This document shows positions 45,923 through 57,180 of a stretch of 64,000 nucleotides of DNA, piece after piece. Within the stretch, counting starts at the first letter, position 1. Every line of letters starts with the position of its first letter. The notes beneath the pieces were generated by a model. It made no database searches. It was not told where the DNA came from and saw nothing but the letters and a program-made list of their open reading frames with translations. A program made the position numbers and the translations under genes. Source of the DNA: Vigna angularis (Eukaryota > Streptophyta > Magnoliopsida > Fabales > Fabaceae); assembly GCF_016808095.1 (NCBI RefSeq), contig NC_068973.1, positions 5,638,501 through 5,702,500 of the forward strand, in the 5' to 3' direction.

Positions 45923-46904
45923 TTTTTTTAACATATTTTTACAATATGTTAAAGAATATAATATAGAACAGATGAGTAACGAATGTGTTTTTCTTTAACA
46001 CTAAATTCATTCCATTCACCTCACCCATTTTGACAATATAATAAATTGAACTCTCAATTATGAATAGTTTTCTTTGTGCAAAATAGGTTGTTTCACCTGA
46101 TCCGCAGTCACAATATAATAAATTAAATAAGATAAAGTTAAAAAAATTGACAATATTTGTTAAAAAAAGGTTAGTAAATTTAGCATCCATGTTAATGACC
46201 AACTCTAGGATTTAAAAATCAACTTACTTTAAAATAAATATCAATATTATTATTTTTAAATGATAGTATTTTACATACTAAAACTAAAATATATTTTTTA
46301 TCGTTAAATTTTATTAAATGAATATATAATAAAATATCATAAAAAAATAGTAATGTAGCAAAAATAATTAATATTATAGAAATATCAAATGACAAAAAAA
46401 TAACAAACGTTTATTAAGAGTAATTTTTCTAGTATCATCTTTTATTATATTATAATAATTAATAAATATTAGTTTAATTTTTACATAATAAAATATAAAG
46501 AATAAATAATTGATTAATAAAATAATTTTACTAGAAAACAAAATAAATATAAATAAAAAATTATTTTAAAATAAAATAAATAGATAAAAAGATAAAATAA
46601 ATTATATACCCATATAAAACAAAAAAATATAAATAAAAAATTATTTTAAAATGAAATAAGTAGATAAAAAGATAAAATAAATTATATACACATATAAAAT
46701 AACTTTTCCGTTGAATAACATAACTTTTCCGTTGAATACACATATCTTGATAACAGATATATATCATTTGGCTTGTTCAATCTATATATCAATTCAAAAT
46801 AGAACCTTTCTCTGTATTTTCATGGCAGACAAACCAGTCTAAGTCGACGAAGGAGCATCGACATCAGCGTTGGGTTGATATCGGGATTAGCATAGTGGAA
46901 CCCA
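45907..46904. other. A3 upstream region
   Basis: Inverted counterpart of 34,079-35,082. Contains the family leader CTCTGTATTTTCATGG and a local duplication of AACTTTTCCGTTGAATA (about 46,689-46,740) not present upstream of A2. The original ATG at 46,822 reads MADKPV and then TAA. The minus-strand open frames here are chance frames in AT-rich DNA. Confidence 0.6.
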
Positions 46905-46922
46905 GTGACAGTGAGAGACGAG

Positions 46923-47684
46923 ATGCCACCGATAAAACTGGAAGGAGTGAGCAATATATTTCCATGGAGAGAACAAATCAAGGGTGAGTTGATCTCAGAA
47001 AATTTAATAAGCTTCGTTACAAACTCCGAACCCCCTAAAAAATATGCAAACGATCTCTGTCGTTCTGCTAATGTCACAACGGAGGAGTATAGGAGGTGGT
47101 TATCTAAAGATCAAATGGTGCGCATGTGGCTGTTAACATCTTTATCTGATTTCATGCGTTCTTTTGTCGTTGGATGGGATCACTCATGGGAGATTTGGAG
47201 TGGGGTGCACGAAATCTGTCGTACTGAGTTGGTAAGCAAGATCAAGATTGCCCTTTGGAATGAGATGAAGAACACAAAGAAAGGAAATCGTAATGTCATA
47301 GATTATCTTAGCAGCATCGGTTATTTCGTTGATATGTTGGTTGAAATGGGAGATGATGTGACTGAACGAGAACATATTGACGCCATCTTGGAAGGGTTGC
47401 CGGAGGAAGGGTATGAATCTGTGCGAACGATCATTCGTTCACGTGTAGATGCTACTTCTTCTGATCTTGAAACGTTGATGATAATTCAAGAAATGGTAGT
47501 TAGTGGGGCTCAACCTCCCATTGATGATCTTCATCGTACCAACGACAATGTTGATGCAGCGGGAAGAGGCGGAGGCGGTGGTGAACGTGGTGGCAGAGGC
47601 GGTGATGAACGTGGTGGCAGAGGTCGCCGGCGCAGCGGTCGTCTCGGTCGTCAAGGAAGTGGTGGCCGTAGCGGTAGCGGCTAG
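46923..47684 (+). CDS. A3: copia Gag-like protein body, broken N-terminus
   Basis: The ORF has 253 residues from the first in-frame ATG, differing from A2 at a single residue near the end (RLGRQ for RLRRQ). It keeps the whole Gag-like core and the Gly/Arg tail. The family start at 46,822 is present in its leader but is followed by a stop after six codons (CAA to TAA relative to A2), and, as in A2, the body is out of frame with it. Two different lesions in the N-terminus plus a shared frame break suggest the native N-terminus was lost before the A2/A3 split, with the extra stop arising later. A translated product would have to start internally at MPPIKLEG. Confidence 0.5.
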   Translation: MPPIKLEGVSNIFPWREQIKGELISENLISFVTNSEPPKKYANDLCRSANVTTEEYRRWLSKDQMVRMWLLTSLSDFMRSFVVGWDHSWEIWSGVHEICRTELVSKIKIALWNEMKNTKKGNRNVIDYLSSIGYFVDMLVEMGDDVTEREHIDAILEGLPEEGYESVRTIIRSRVDATSSDLETLMIIQEMVVSGAQPPIDDLHRTNDNVDAAGRGGGGGERGGRGGDERGGRGRRRSGRLGRQGSGGRSGSG

Positions 47685-47769
47685 GTCTTGCTTCTTCTTT
47701 TTTTTGTGTACTTTGACTCATTGTTACTGTGTTGACTCATGAATTCAGTTATGCAGTTTGATAAACAGC

Positions 47770-47907
47770 TTGTTTTGAATTACAAATTATGCTTGTTTTG
47801 AATTACAAATTATGCTTGTTTTGAATTACAAATTATGCTTGTTTTGAATTACAAATTATGCTTGTTTTGAATTACAAATTATGCTTGTTTTGAATTACAA
47901 ATTATGT
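47770..47907. repeat. 23-bp tandem repeat, 6 copies
   Basis: Six nearly perfect copies of TTGTTTTGAATTACAAATTA plus TGC. Confidence 0.9.
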
Positions 47908-48158
47908 TTGTTTTTCCTTTTTCTATTTTGAAAATTGTCTTTCCTTATTCTATTCAAATATTTTATTTGTAAAAAGAATAGTTTCTACAATGACAAACCC
48001 CATTTAATTTTGAAGTTTTATGTTATTTCTAGTTTGAATCGATGGATTGACTTAAACATAAGAAATCAAATGTTCATTTCTTATTTGAATCATATAGAAA
48101 TATTGTATGTAAGTTTTAGAATAAAAAACATATGATGGAAAAGCAGAAAAGCGTCAAC

Positions 48159-48161
<3 letters not shown>

Positions 48162-48193
<32 letters not shown>
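48162..48193. repeat. (TA)n microsatellite
   Basis: About 32 bp, the shortest of the three orthologous tracts. Confidence 0.9.
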
Positions 48194-48195
<2 letters not shown>

Positions 48196-49645
48196 CTAGT
48201 ATTATTAGTATTGTTGTGATGTGATAAAAATAATAATAAATGTAAAGTACAATTAATTAATATCCATATTTATTACTATATTATTTTACTGAAAACACAG
48301 GCCAAAATGCTGACTGATCTTAGTAGACCAGAAAGCAAAATTTTTATAAATAAAAATAATTTGTAAGTTAAAAAAAATAATCTATCAGTAGGAACTCCAA
48401 AGTCATAATGATGCAATTTACTAATCACTATATTAATATATGTAATATACTATATTAATATGTAATATAGTTTTAGGATAAGAAAAAAAGTAATTCAACG
48501 CAATATTAATTTTGAAATGAAAATACTAATTCTACACAGAATCAGATGTTAGGCATATCTAATGTACTAGAAAACATTAGCAAAAATATGGTGAAAATTA
48601 TAAATTAATGATAGGAGTGTCCTATAAAATTTTAAATCTCAACAATCAAATAAAAACTATGATATTAGTTATTAACTTATAAATAAGTTTCTAATATAAA
48701 TAAAGTTTTAAAGGTTGAACACTTATTATTAAAAAAATATATGATATAATTAAACTCACTGAAATTAAAATAATAATATAATATGATAACGACTTGCATG
48801 CATTACTCACCATCATAATGAATTAAATAATAGTGACACGTAAATTATAAACAGCATTCAATAAGTATTAGAAACTAGATAAAGGACAATAAAAAACTAT
48901 TTGCTTAAGATATAGTTTTTATAAGTCTATTGCTTCCACTCCCCTGAAGAAAATATTACTAAAATTTAAAATAATGTAATTTTTACACAATTTTATAAAA
49001 ATGGGTAAAAATTATGAACATAGATAAATATGTATGGAAGCATGATTTCTAATACCAAAGATGAACTCGAGGTGTTAATCTTTTCTTTTACGCACATCAT
49101 TATAATTTTTTTATTCTTTTAAAGGGATTTTTTTTTTCAATAAAGGGAGAAAGCATGCCTTTTATTAGAACAAAGTTAGAAAGAAACCTGCCTGAAAAAA
49201 TAAATGTTGGTGTCAAAATAACTTTTCCAATAATATAAAAAATAATAAAATGATTCCTATCTTATTTAATCGTATGATCTATTAAATAAAATAATAAAAA
49301 TTATGACAATACATAGGACATAGATAAGAATCATAATGATTATAATAATACACAGAAAATAATAAGATCATACAAAATATTAATACAATTATATAATATA
49401 ATAATTAAATTAACATAATATATGTACAAGGACATACATAAATTAAATAAGTTTTTCAAAAAATAAATAATTATTAACAAAAATATTTAACTAAACATTG
49501 GATTACTCAATAATATTTTTGATCTCCACTATAAAAACATGTGAGGATCTAATTCATCATCTGTTGACCTAATTCAAGATATCTATTTTATGAACTCTTA
49601 CGTCAAATCACACACTAAACAACACCACCACCAAACCCTTCTTTA

Positions 49646-49648
49646 GTG
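49646..49648. other. Empty target site of the CACTA-like element
   Basis: The flank CTTCTTTAGTGTTCCAATCA has a single GTG where blocks I and II have GTG-element-GTG(G). This is the expected pre-insertion state, apart from one G in the right flank. Confidence 0.7.
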
Positions 49649-49688
49649 TTCCAATCATTCTCAAAACTTATCACAGACCAATCATTCC

Positions 49689-49834
49689 CTAGTACGTTGA
49701 TGGCTTTGGGAGACGAAGTTTCTGAAGAAGAACATGTTGACGCCCTCTTGCAAGATTTGCCGGACCAGTATGAAACTTTGCGAGCGTTCATTCGAGAACG
49801 TCGTGGACGTCGTGACCGTGAAGGCAGTAATTAG
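49689..49834 (+). pseudogene. Gene B remnant: last 47 codons
   Basis: Encodes STLMALGDEVSEEEHVDALL and continues to RDREGSN and a TAG, matching B residues 296-342 with a few substitutions (D to E, I to M, E to G). The join to the CACTA-site flank shows that about 3.9 kb of block I-type sequence (3,955-7,868) was deleted. No start codon or promoter; the open frame reaching back to 49,646 is only the fused flank. Confidence 0.8.
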
Positions 49835-50297
49835 GTCTTGCTTCTTCTTGTTTTTCTTTTCTTTGTGTATGTTTGACTCGTTGTTAGTGAATTTGATTGA
49901 CTCATGAACTCGGTCATGGAGGTAGTAACCAGATCTTGCTTCTTCTTTCTTTTTTTTTTTTTGCGTACTGACTCATAGTTACCGAATTTGGTTGACTCAT
50001 GAACTCAGTCACTGCTACTGCAAAATAATGCTTACTGTTCAAGAAAACAGAAAAGGCAAAATAGAAGGAAATCTGTATGAAGAATTCACTGAATTTACAC
50101 TTGTTCTTGTGCAAGTTTTACTAGTTTACACCTCTTGAGATTTGTTTTTTACAAGTTTTGATGAGATATACATTGTAATTGCCCCTGTTATGAAATATTA
50201 TTTGAAGCTCCATGATTTTTGAAAAGTTTATCACATACTTGATTGGTCATGAATTTAGGCAATTCGGAATGGTGACTACTGACCCTCATTCGGTTTA
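49835..50297. other. B 3' flank remnant
   Basis: Carries the duplicated 3' flank of gene B (GGTCATGGAGGTAGTAACC near 49,911), then breaks at about 50,270 into gene C sequence. Confidence 0.6.
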
Positions 50298-50407
50298 CAG
50301 AGGGAAGAGGCAGGGGCGGTGGTCAAGGTGGTGGAAGAGGTCGCCGGCGCAGTGGTCGTCGCCGTCGAGGGGGTCAAGCCAGTGGTGGCCATAGAGGTAG
50401 CAATTAG
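50298..50407 (+). pseudogene. Gene C remnant: Arg/Gly tail only
   Basis: Encodes EGRGRGGGQGGGRGRRRSG, then RRRRGGQASGGHRGSN and TAG, matching C residues 272-306 with the single tail Cys replaced (GQGCGG to GQASGG). Everything upstream of the tail is deleted. It shows the tail is a discrete 3' block of the gene and that this copy is dead. Confidence 0.8.
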
Positions 50408-51185
50408 GTCTTGGTTCTTTTTTTCTGTGTACTCTGACTCGTATACCGTTACTGTGTTGACTCATTTATTCCGTCATGGAGTTTGTCACTCAAGCTGTTT
50501 GTTTTGAATTACGGATTATGCTTGTTTCCCTTTTACATCTAATACATCTTTGTTATTTTTGTTTGTTTCAGTCGAATGTTTCTTTTTTATGAATTTGTCT
50601 TTCCTCTTATTCTATTCAAATACTTTTTTTTAAAAGAGTAGTTTTAATATCAACAAATCCCCTTTAATATTAATGCGCAAGTTTGATGTTATTATAAAAG
50701 TCTAAATATTTAAATTAATTTTATTTTTTAAATAGAGTGATTTAACATATATATATATATATATTATAAGAAAAAAACTAATATTAATTTAATGAAAAAT
50801 ATTTAATTAGGTCATTTTAAAAACAAGAACATATGGAGCAAATAAAAGCATAGTTTCCTACATGTACCTAAACATGGTGGCCTTTGTGAATCTTAATTAA
50901 GCTCTGTCACTACCACCTTTTACCAATTTACATATATAGATGATAGAAATATAATTGCGACCCGATGATTAATAATAACTCATGACGTCGATGGGAAATT
51001 CTTAAGAAAAAAATTATATAATTTCTTTTATCTGAGATTTATCATATTAAATAAGAAGTTGTTGGTTTTATTTTAATTCCAAGCACCTAATGATTTAGAG
51101 AACTTATCGAATGGACATTGGATATAAAATCATTCTTCAATAATGGATCCATCAACTATATATAGGTAATGTTTGAACTCTAAAA
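50408..51185. other. C 3' flank remnant
   Basis: Matches 10,069-10,970 with substitutions and small deletions. Homology ends just after CCATCAACTATATATAGGTA. No gene. Confidence 0.6.
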
Positions 51186-54100
51186 TAAAAAATTATCCTT
51201 AGCCAATATAAATTGAAGGGAGGAAGTAAACTGTTTTTCTTTTAGTAATTCATAATAAATTAACTTATTCAAATTTGACATTAATACCATGAGTAGTTAA
51301 TTCAGAGCTATAAATGATCAAAGAAAGTAGTATATTACCTTAACTAATATGTTAATTTCATTAATTTTTATATTGACTTTATTGTTACAATAAATTATTA
51401 ATTTTAAATAATATGTGGTGGGAGAGTTGGTATATTCTAGTAAAACAAATACTAAACAATGTTATATATTTAAAAACAAACAATATATTATGGTTTTTTA
51501 TTGATTTATTAATAATAGAATACAACAAATGTTATATATTTATAAATAAAATATACTATGATTTTCTTATTAGGAACCAACAATAGCAAATATTTTTACA
51601 ATATTAAAACTAACAAATATAAAGATTATAAAGATATTTTAGAAGTGAATGTGGTTTAAAAATAATTAAATTCAATTATTTTAATATTAAAAGGTTTTAA
51701 TATAACTAGTTTTGTGAGGAACAAGTTTCATTATTTTAAAACGCGCGATCTCTTTAGAAACTACTTTTTTTAGAGTTTTTGACTTCTCTTTAGAAGTTCT
51801 TTAATCTGTTTGAAGATCAAAAACTGCCTAAGTGATCCTCGTGGTGAAATATTTAAGTCTAATTGATCATTTTCTCAGATAAAGTAAGTTGGTTTTTTTC
51901 TCCTTTTTTTGGTCTGATTTTTTTTCCTTGTTTGCTAACTCTCTTTGTTTTGCATGTGAAGTTTGAGTCTTTTATAAAACTCTCTGTTGATCAGTGATCC
52001 TAATGGTGTACTTTGATCGTGTTTCTATGGTTCGAATGAGCAAATAGGAATTTATGTGCGTTGGAGTTATTTTAGGCTTTCTAGAGTAATTTGGTCTTCT
52101 GTCAGATAAGAGAAGTTAATATTTGCTTTAAATTGTGTTAAGAAGTATGAAATTATGTTTGCTAGGTTGTGAGAATGTTGTTTGATTGAATATGTTATCA
52201 TTTGAGATAATTATTTTAGTAAGAACTATGTTTGATGAATGAATATGGATTATTGATGAATGTTGTGAATGACTGTGAATTAGTACTTGCTTCAACTTTG
52301 AATGTTGCTATTTTGGAGTCCTAAGAGGTACAAATCTGTTTTAGAATTGAAAATAATGAAATTAGAGTCTTCTTGGATTGGTTTTCAATCTAAATTGTGG
52401 TTTTGGTAGGTGAATTCCTATAAGAGCGATTTTAGAGCTATAGCTGATGTTGGGTAGTTGGTTTTAGATCATTACAAACTCGTCAAGGGCTTTAATTAAC
52501 CATAAATTTGATGTTGAGTTGGTAAGTAGTTAATAGGTTAAACTTTAAGTTGTTTTTGGTTCATTTTAGAGGTTTTAACAAGTGAAAATTTATAGGAGTA
52601 GATTTATGATAAAACTGAAGATTTGGGATTTGTTTTTGAGTCAATTGTGACTTGTTTAGACCCTTAGTTTGTTAAATTATAATGTGTAGAATTGGCTATA
52701 GGTGTTTTTGGGTAGCTGGGTTGATTTAATGCATCTTATTTCTAACCAAATGAGCCAAAGGGTACTCGATTTCATCAATAGACATGTTTTTGCATTAATC
52801 CTAAAGTGTCAAGGACATTAATTTGGTATAGCATCTAAATAAAACAACAAGTTGTTATCATCTCGTACAGCATTGAACGGTCATGGATGGCACTCAATGT
52901 TGATAAAGCAGAGAGCCATTAGGCTCTAGGGTACTAAGTGTCATTTTTTACGTTGAGTGCCACTTTTACAGTGGAGTTTGGGCACTAGGTCAGGCTCGTT
53001 GGGCGAGTAGTGTGTCGTTGGGACCTAGAATGCTAGCGTTGAGCGCCCTAAGTGTAGTATTAGTTAATGTTTTTTTTTTCTCTTGTTTCTTGTTGGGTTT
53101 TGAGTTGTATTGGTACATTAAAGCTTGATAATTAATATATATTAATTTTATGATGGTTTATGAATGAGATTATGTATGTTGTCAAGTATGATTTGTAAAG
53201 AGGTCCAAGGAAAAAATTTTGATGGTTGTTTCAAGTAGCTTATTATTTTAGGAGCTTAGTCTTGGGGATTATCTTGACGCTCTAATGGTCATTTTTCTCA
53301 AGTAGAGAGGGGTGAGGCATGTGGTGAGAGTAATAAGAAGACCTAGTTTAGGGGCTTTATCTTGGGCTAAGGCGTTGTTTAACGGACCATTACAAGTGTA
53401 CAACCTGTCATAACTCGAAAATAATGCATGTATCCAAGTGTTTGAGTCTAGACATTATATTATGTTTAGGTGTTGTGCTTAAGTTTGAAAGTGAAATATA
53501 ATATATAATAGTTTGTGAATTCCATGTTTTATTCCTTTGATAGCTTACACTTTTTTCTTTGTTTGTTTGTGTGTGCTTGTTTTCTCTTTTGCAAATCACC
53601 TTAAATAGTGTGAGTTTAAGGGATGTCCTTCCGGTTGATCTAATGCGGGATAAGGTGAAGCAACAACATAATTAGGTTTTCATTAATCAGATGTAAATAT
53701 TCTTAAAAGATCTTTAGGTTTTTTTGTTAGTTATTATCATTGTAACATTTTATTTAATATTTTTACACTATTAAAATGAGATGTTAATACAAATAATATT
53801 ATAATATTAAAAATAAGAAATATTGTTATAATATTATTTCTTAATTTTTTATTTTAATAAAAATTACTTTTCGTTAAAACATTATAAAAATATCTTAAGG
53901 GTCGCGTTTTGTATATATATTATCACGCTCTTGTCTTCCTTGCATACGTGGATTGTTTAAATCACTAGTTCGAAAAGAACATGTGCATGCAACATTTGAT
54001 CACATAGCCAACGTAAAAAATATCGGTGATAATTTTGTAAATAAAATTCAGAATGAAAGAAATTTTATTAATAATTATACTAATTTAATTAAAATATTAA

Positions 54101-54630
54101 TACAGTCATTGTTGTGGGAAATTTTAACATATAGTCACCGTAATAATTAGATAAGAACATAAATATTGGTAATACCGTTCAATATTTTTAATTATATATA
54201 TTTATTTATTCTCATTTGCACCCTTTACTGAAATTACTAACATATTTAGAAGATTATCTGAAAGACTTATATATAGGAGTATCATAGGAAACAACAATGC
54301 AATTTCTTTTTGGTACATGTGTGACATCTTAAATGGAGGCAATTGCAGAATAATATGCATTTTGTAAATTGTTGTATTTCAGCGTGTGAAGAGTTTCAAG
54401 CATCCCCCTCGAACCCTGATCTTTCCTAAAGTTGCATCTAGTTTTATTTGGACTACTTACATAATAAAATGTTTAGAATCACGTTGATTAATTGGCATAT
54501 TCAATAAGAGAATTGCTCTAAACCCAATATATTTGGAGGTCCAAAACCAGAGTTTCTAGAAGTTGGACTTTGGATATTGTAATGCAGGAAGGATGCAAAT
54601 TACAAGAAAACTGTGATTACCTGCTTTATT
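51186..54630. other. AT-rich intergenic DNA
   Basis: No convincing gene. Positions about 52,880-53,080 contain GC-richer phrases (GTTGGGCGAGTAGTG, CGTTGAGCGCCCTA), and 53,270-53,650 has a transcribed-looking TG-rich style. Either could be a worn retroelement, but I see no LTR pair or coding motif. The open frames at 53,408 (minus) and 53,953 (plus) are not recognised. Confidence 0.4.
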
Positions 54631-54633
54631 TCC

Positions 54634-54715
54634 CAGTATTATTTCTGAATCAAAACAAAGAAGGTAATGACGATCCTCTTGTAACTCAAACTCCTCAGTC
54701 ACATAATGTTATTTT
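54634..54715 (-). pseudogene. Short duplicate of the gypsy pol end
   Basis: Repeats 54,961-55,070 (CCCAGTATTATTTCTGAATC start) but lacks the central 33 or so bases between GATCCTCTT and GTAACTC. Confidence 0.7.
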
Positions 54716-54978
54716 TAAGTGATGCTGGTTGTTATTGCCAAAGCTGAGGCCTTCATTGGGAACTTCTACAAACAGTTAAAGATGTAGAAATCTGATTTTA
54801 GGCTAGAACCAAGGAATGTTTGTCAATTATCATCTGATATTTCTGTTGATAGAATTTTATAGTGTAAATTTTCATGCTCCCAAAACTAAAGCAGTCCAAA
54901 TCTGATTGGCAATATGATAAGTAACAACAAATATAGAACTTGTAATGGAAATGAAAATTTCCCAGTATTATTTCTGAA

Positions 54979-55214
54979 TCAAAACAAAAGAAGGTAATGA
55001 CGATCCTCTTCCCAACTCCTAGCCCAGAGTTCTAGTTGGACTTGTAACTCAAACTCCTCAGTAACATACGGTGGTAATGGTTCGACAATTTCAACTGTCA
55101 TAGTAGGCTTCAATAGAGACACATCAGAGACTCCATGCACCTTCCTATCCTCAGGAAATTTCAATCTATAAGCCACTTCTCCAATCTTCTCAATAATTTC
55201 ATACGGACCGTAAG
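54979..55214 (-). pseudogene. Ty3/gypsy polyprotein C-terminal fragment
   Basis: On the minus strand the frame reads YGPYEIIEKIGEVAYRLKFP, then EDRKVHGVSDVSLLKP and VEIVEPLPPYVTEEFELQVQ. This is the region after the integrase core of plant gypsy elements (consensus GPY..I.+IG.VAYRL.LP....+H.VFHVS.LK), leading into the chromodomain-like tail. Only about 80 residues remain. No RT, RNase H or integrase core is found upstream. It is separate from the LTR element at 55,317, which lies right next to it. Confidence 0.85.
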
Positions 55215-55316
55215 TTCAGGTGCAGGATTGGAGAGTAAGATGCCTCAAGCATCTGGTTCTTGTTTGGCAAAATGGGTTCCTTATTCATCAGAGACTACAT
55301 TAGACCACATAGAAAC

Positions 55317-56150
55317 TGTACCAGCAGGACCGGGCGATGTACGGACAACCAGAGGCGGACGTCCAAAGCCGCCCGCCCCCCAAGTCACGAACAAGACTGA
55401 ACGTCCATTGCCGAGCACCAAGAACGAGCATCGAAGTTATCGGTGCCCGGTCGCTCAATAGACCGAGCGACCCTCCAAGGTCGGCCAGATTCGAACGTCC
55501 GCCCAGGTGCGCAAAAAGGACCGAGCGCCCACTGTGACCGGTCACCGAAGCCAGATGGCCGCCCGTACAGGTTGACGTCCCTGGCCGACCATCCTTCCAA
55601 CTGACCGTGATTGGGCCGTTATCAGACCCACTAAAGGTAAAAGGGCCGTTATCAGGCCCACTAAAGGTAAAAGCCCATTACAATCAGTATAAATAAAGGT
55701 CTCAGATATGAGTTCTAGACCAACTTTTCTCACGATGTATACATGCATCACAAACTGCTCTGTCATATTACTGACTTGAGCGTCGGAGTGCCTTTAGCAG
55801 GTACTCGGCCCCCCGGCTTGGAGCACGGAGCAGCGCTTGGAGTAGGAGGACGTCCGTCTGGCTTGGAGCACGGAGCAGCACCTGGAGTAGGAGGACGTCC
55901 GCCCGGTTTGGAATGTGGAGCAGCGCCTGGAGTAGGAGAGCGTCTGCCCGGTTTGGAATGTGGAGCAGCGTCCGTCCATCTTTGTACCGTCCGCCAGTTC
56001 AGCTTGCTTCGGTTCGTGGGATTCAGCAGTGTCCGCCCGGTCCATGCATCTTCGCCGTTCGCTCGCCCGCCTTTACCGTTTGTGACCGCCCGCCCGTCTT
56101 CGACCAGTAAGTGTGTTTCAACGGGGGCCTCGCCCAAAATATCCGAAACA
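55317..56150 (+). repeat. 5' LTR
   Basis: 834 bp. A TATA-like AGTATAAATAAAG near 55,686 marks U3/R. The 3' part contains a 45-bp tandem repeat (three full units plus a partial, from about 55,810), each reading GLEHGAAPGVGGRPP in one frame. This keeps long open frames on both strands without coding meaning. It contains a 26-28 bp stretch near 55,560 (GCCCGTACAGGTTGACG) absent from the 3' LTR. Confidence 0.85.
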
Positions 56151-56152
56151 TT

Positions 56153-56170
56153 TGGCGCCCACCGTGGGGC
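56153..56170 (+). promoter_or_regulatory. Primer binding site
   Basis: TGGCGCCCACCGTGGGGC starts with TGG, complementary to the CCA end of a tRNA, two bases after the LTR. The tRNA is not assigned. Confidence 0.65.
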
Positions 56171-56249
56171 CGTGTGACTTCAGTTACCCAATGGTGACCA
56201 CGAGAAATGAGCACAAACGACCCCATCAACAGTAAGTTCTTAGCCGTCC

Positions 56250-57180
56250 GACTTCAACAAGCCCTCCGCCATTTGGCATTGAGCATCCGGACTCCAGTCT
56301 CGGTCGTCCGGCCTCAAGTCTTGATCGTCCGGCCTCAGGATTCGACATTCGGCCATCAGGCCTGAACAAGCGTTCGTCCATCAGGCCTGAATAGGCTCTA
56401 GGCCGTCCGGCCTCGATAGGCTCTAGGCCGTCCGGCTTCAATGGGCTCTCGACCATCCGGTATCAAGTAATCGGCCATCCGGCCTCGAAACCTTGGTCGT
56501 TCGTCCCGAGTTATTCAGTCGTTTGAGATGCAGCGTTCGGCCTCCCCGATAGTAGGTGATCGTTCGTGATTCAACACCCAGGCTCACCCGCACTGCCATT
56601 CATCGTACGATCGTTTGGACTTGTACGTTCGGACCAAGCTTGTGATTGGCCGTTCGGAAGCAAACGTTCGGCTCCACACGCATTCGGCCATTCTGCTTTC
56701 CGTGCGTTCGTTCCGGTCGTAGGACCTCGTAGGCACTCGACGATTCGACCTTACAAGAGCGCGTCCGGCCTCAACCTTAGCAAAATTTGGAATTCAACCC
56801 TCGGTCGTTCGGCATCAACCGTTCAGCCTCAACCTTAGCAAGATTCGGAATTCAGCCCTCGGTCGTTCGGCATCAACCGTCCGGCCATCTGGCCTCCAGG
56901 TACGCGATCGACCTCTACGAAACTCTCGGCCGTTCGGCCTCAACATGATCTTTGCCGTTCGGCCTCAACATATTGGCCGATCGGCCTCAACATATTGGCC
57001 GATCGGCCTCAACATATCTCGGCCACTCGGCCTCAACAGGCTATCGGCCATTCACCTCCACAGTCAGATATCGAGCTCAAACTCTCAGCCGTCCGACTTC
57101 ACCTGAACCAAAATTGGATTCAGTCTTTCCAGCCGATTAAATTCAACCAATCGACCACACCTTGGTCTAAGGTAATTCCA
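56250..57180. repeat. GGCCGTTCGGCCTCAA dispersed array, part 1
   Basis: The word (T)CGGCC(G/A)(T/A)(T/C)CGGCCTCAA recurs dozens of times at irregular spacing. Near 56,940-57,040 it becomes a regular array of about 22 bp with perfect palindromes GGCCGATCGGCC (for example 56,975-56,986). Confidence 0.75.

Larger units (their letters stand above)
47685..49645. other. Noncoding, copy of 488-2,395
   Basis: Direct copy of the A1 3' flank with a 24-bp deletion near 48,327, the orphan promoter-like module (about 49,040-49,230) and the flank of the CACTA insertion site. No gene. Confidence 0.6.

Noticed and set aside
46905..46922. Start of A3 at 46,905
   Set aside because: That codon is GTG, not a normal plant start; the first ATG in frame is 46,923.
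53953..54150. Possible small gene
   Set aside because: It is a 65-codon AT-rich frame with no leader, motif or repeat conservation, and starts at a non-conserved position.
55743..56177. Gly/Pro-rich open frame in the 5' LTR
   Set aside because: It is produced by 45-bp in-frame repeats within the LTR; the opposite strand is open as well.
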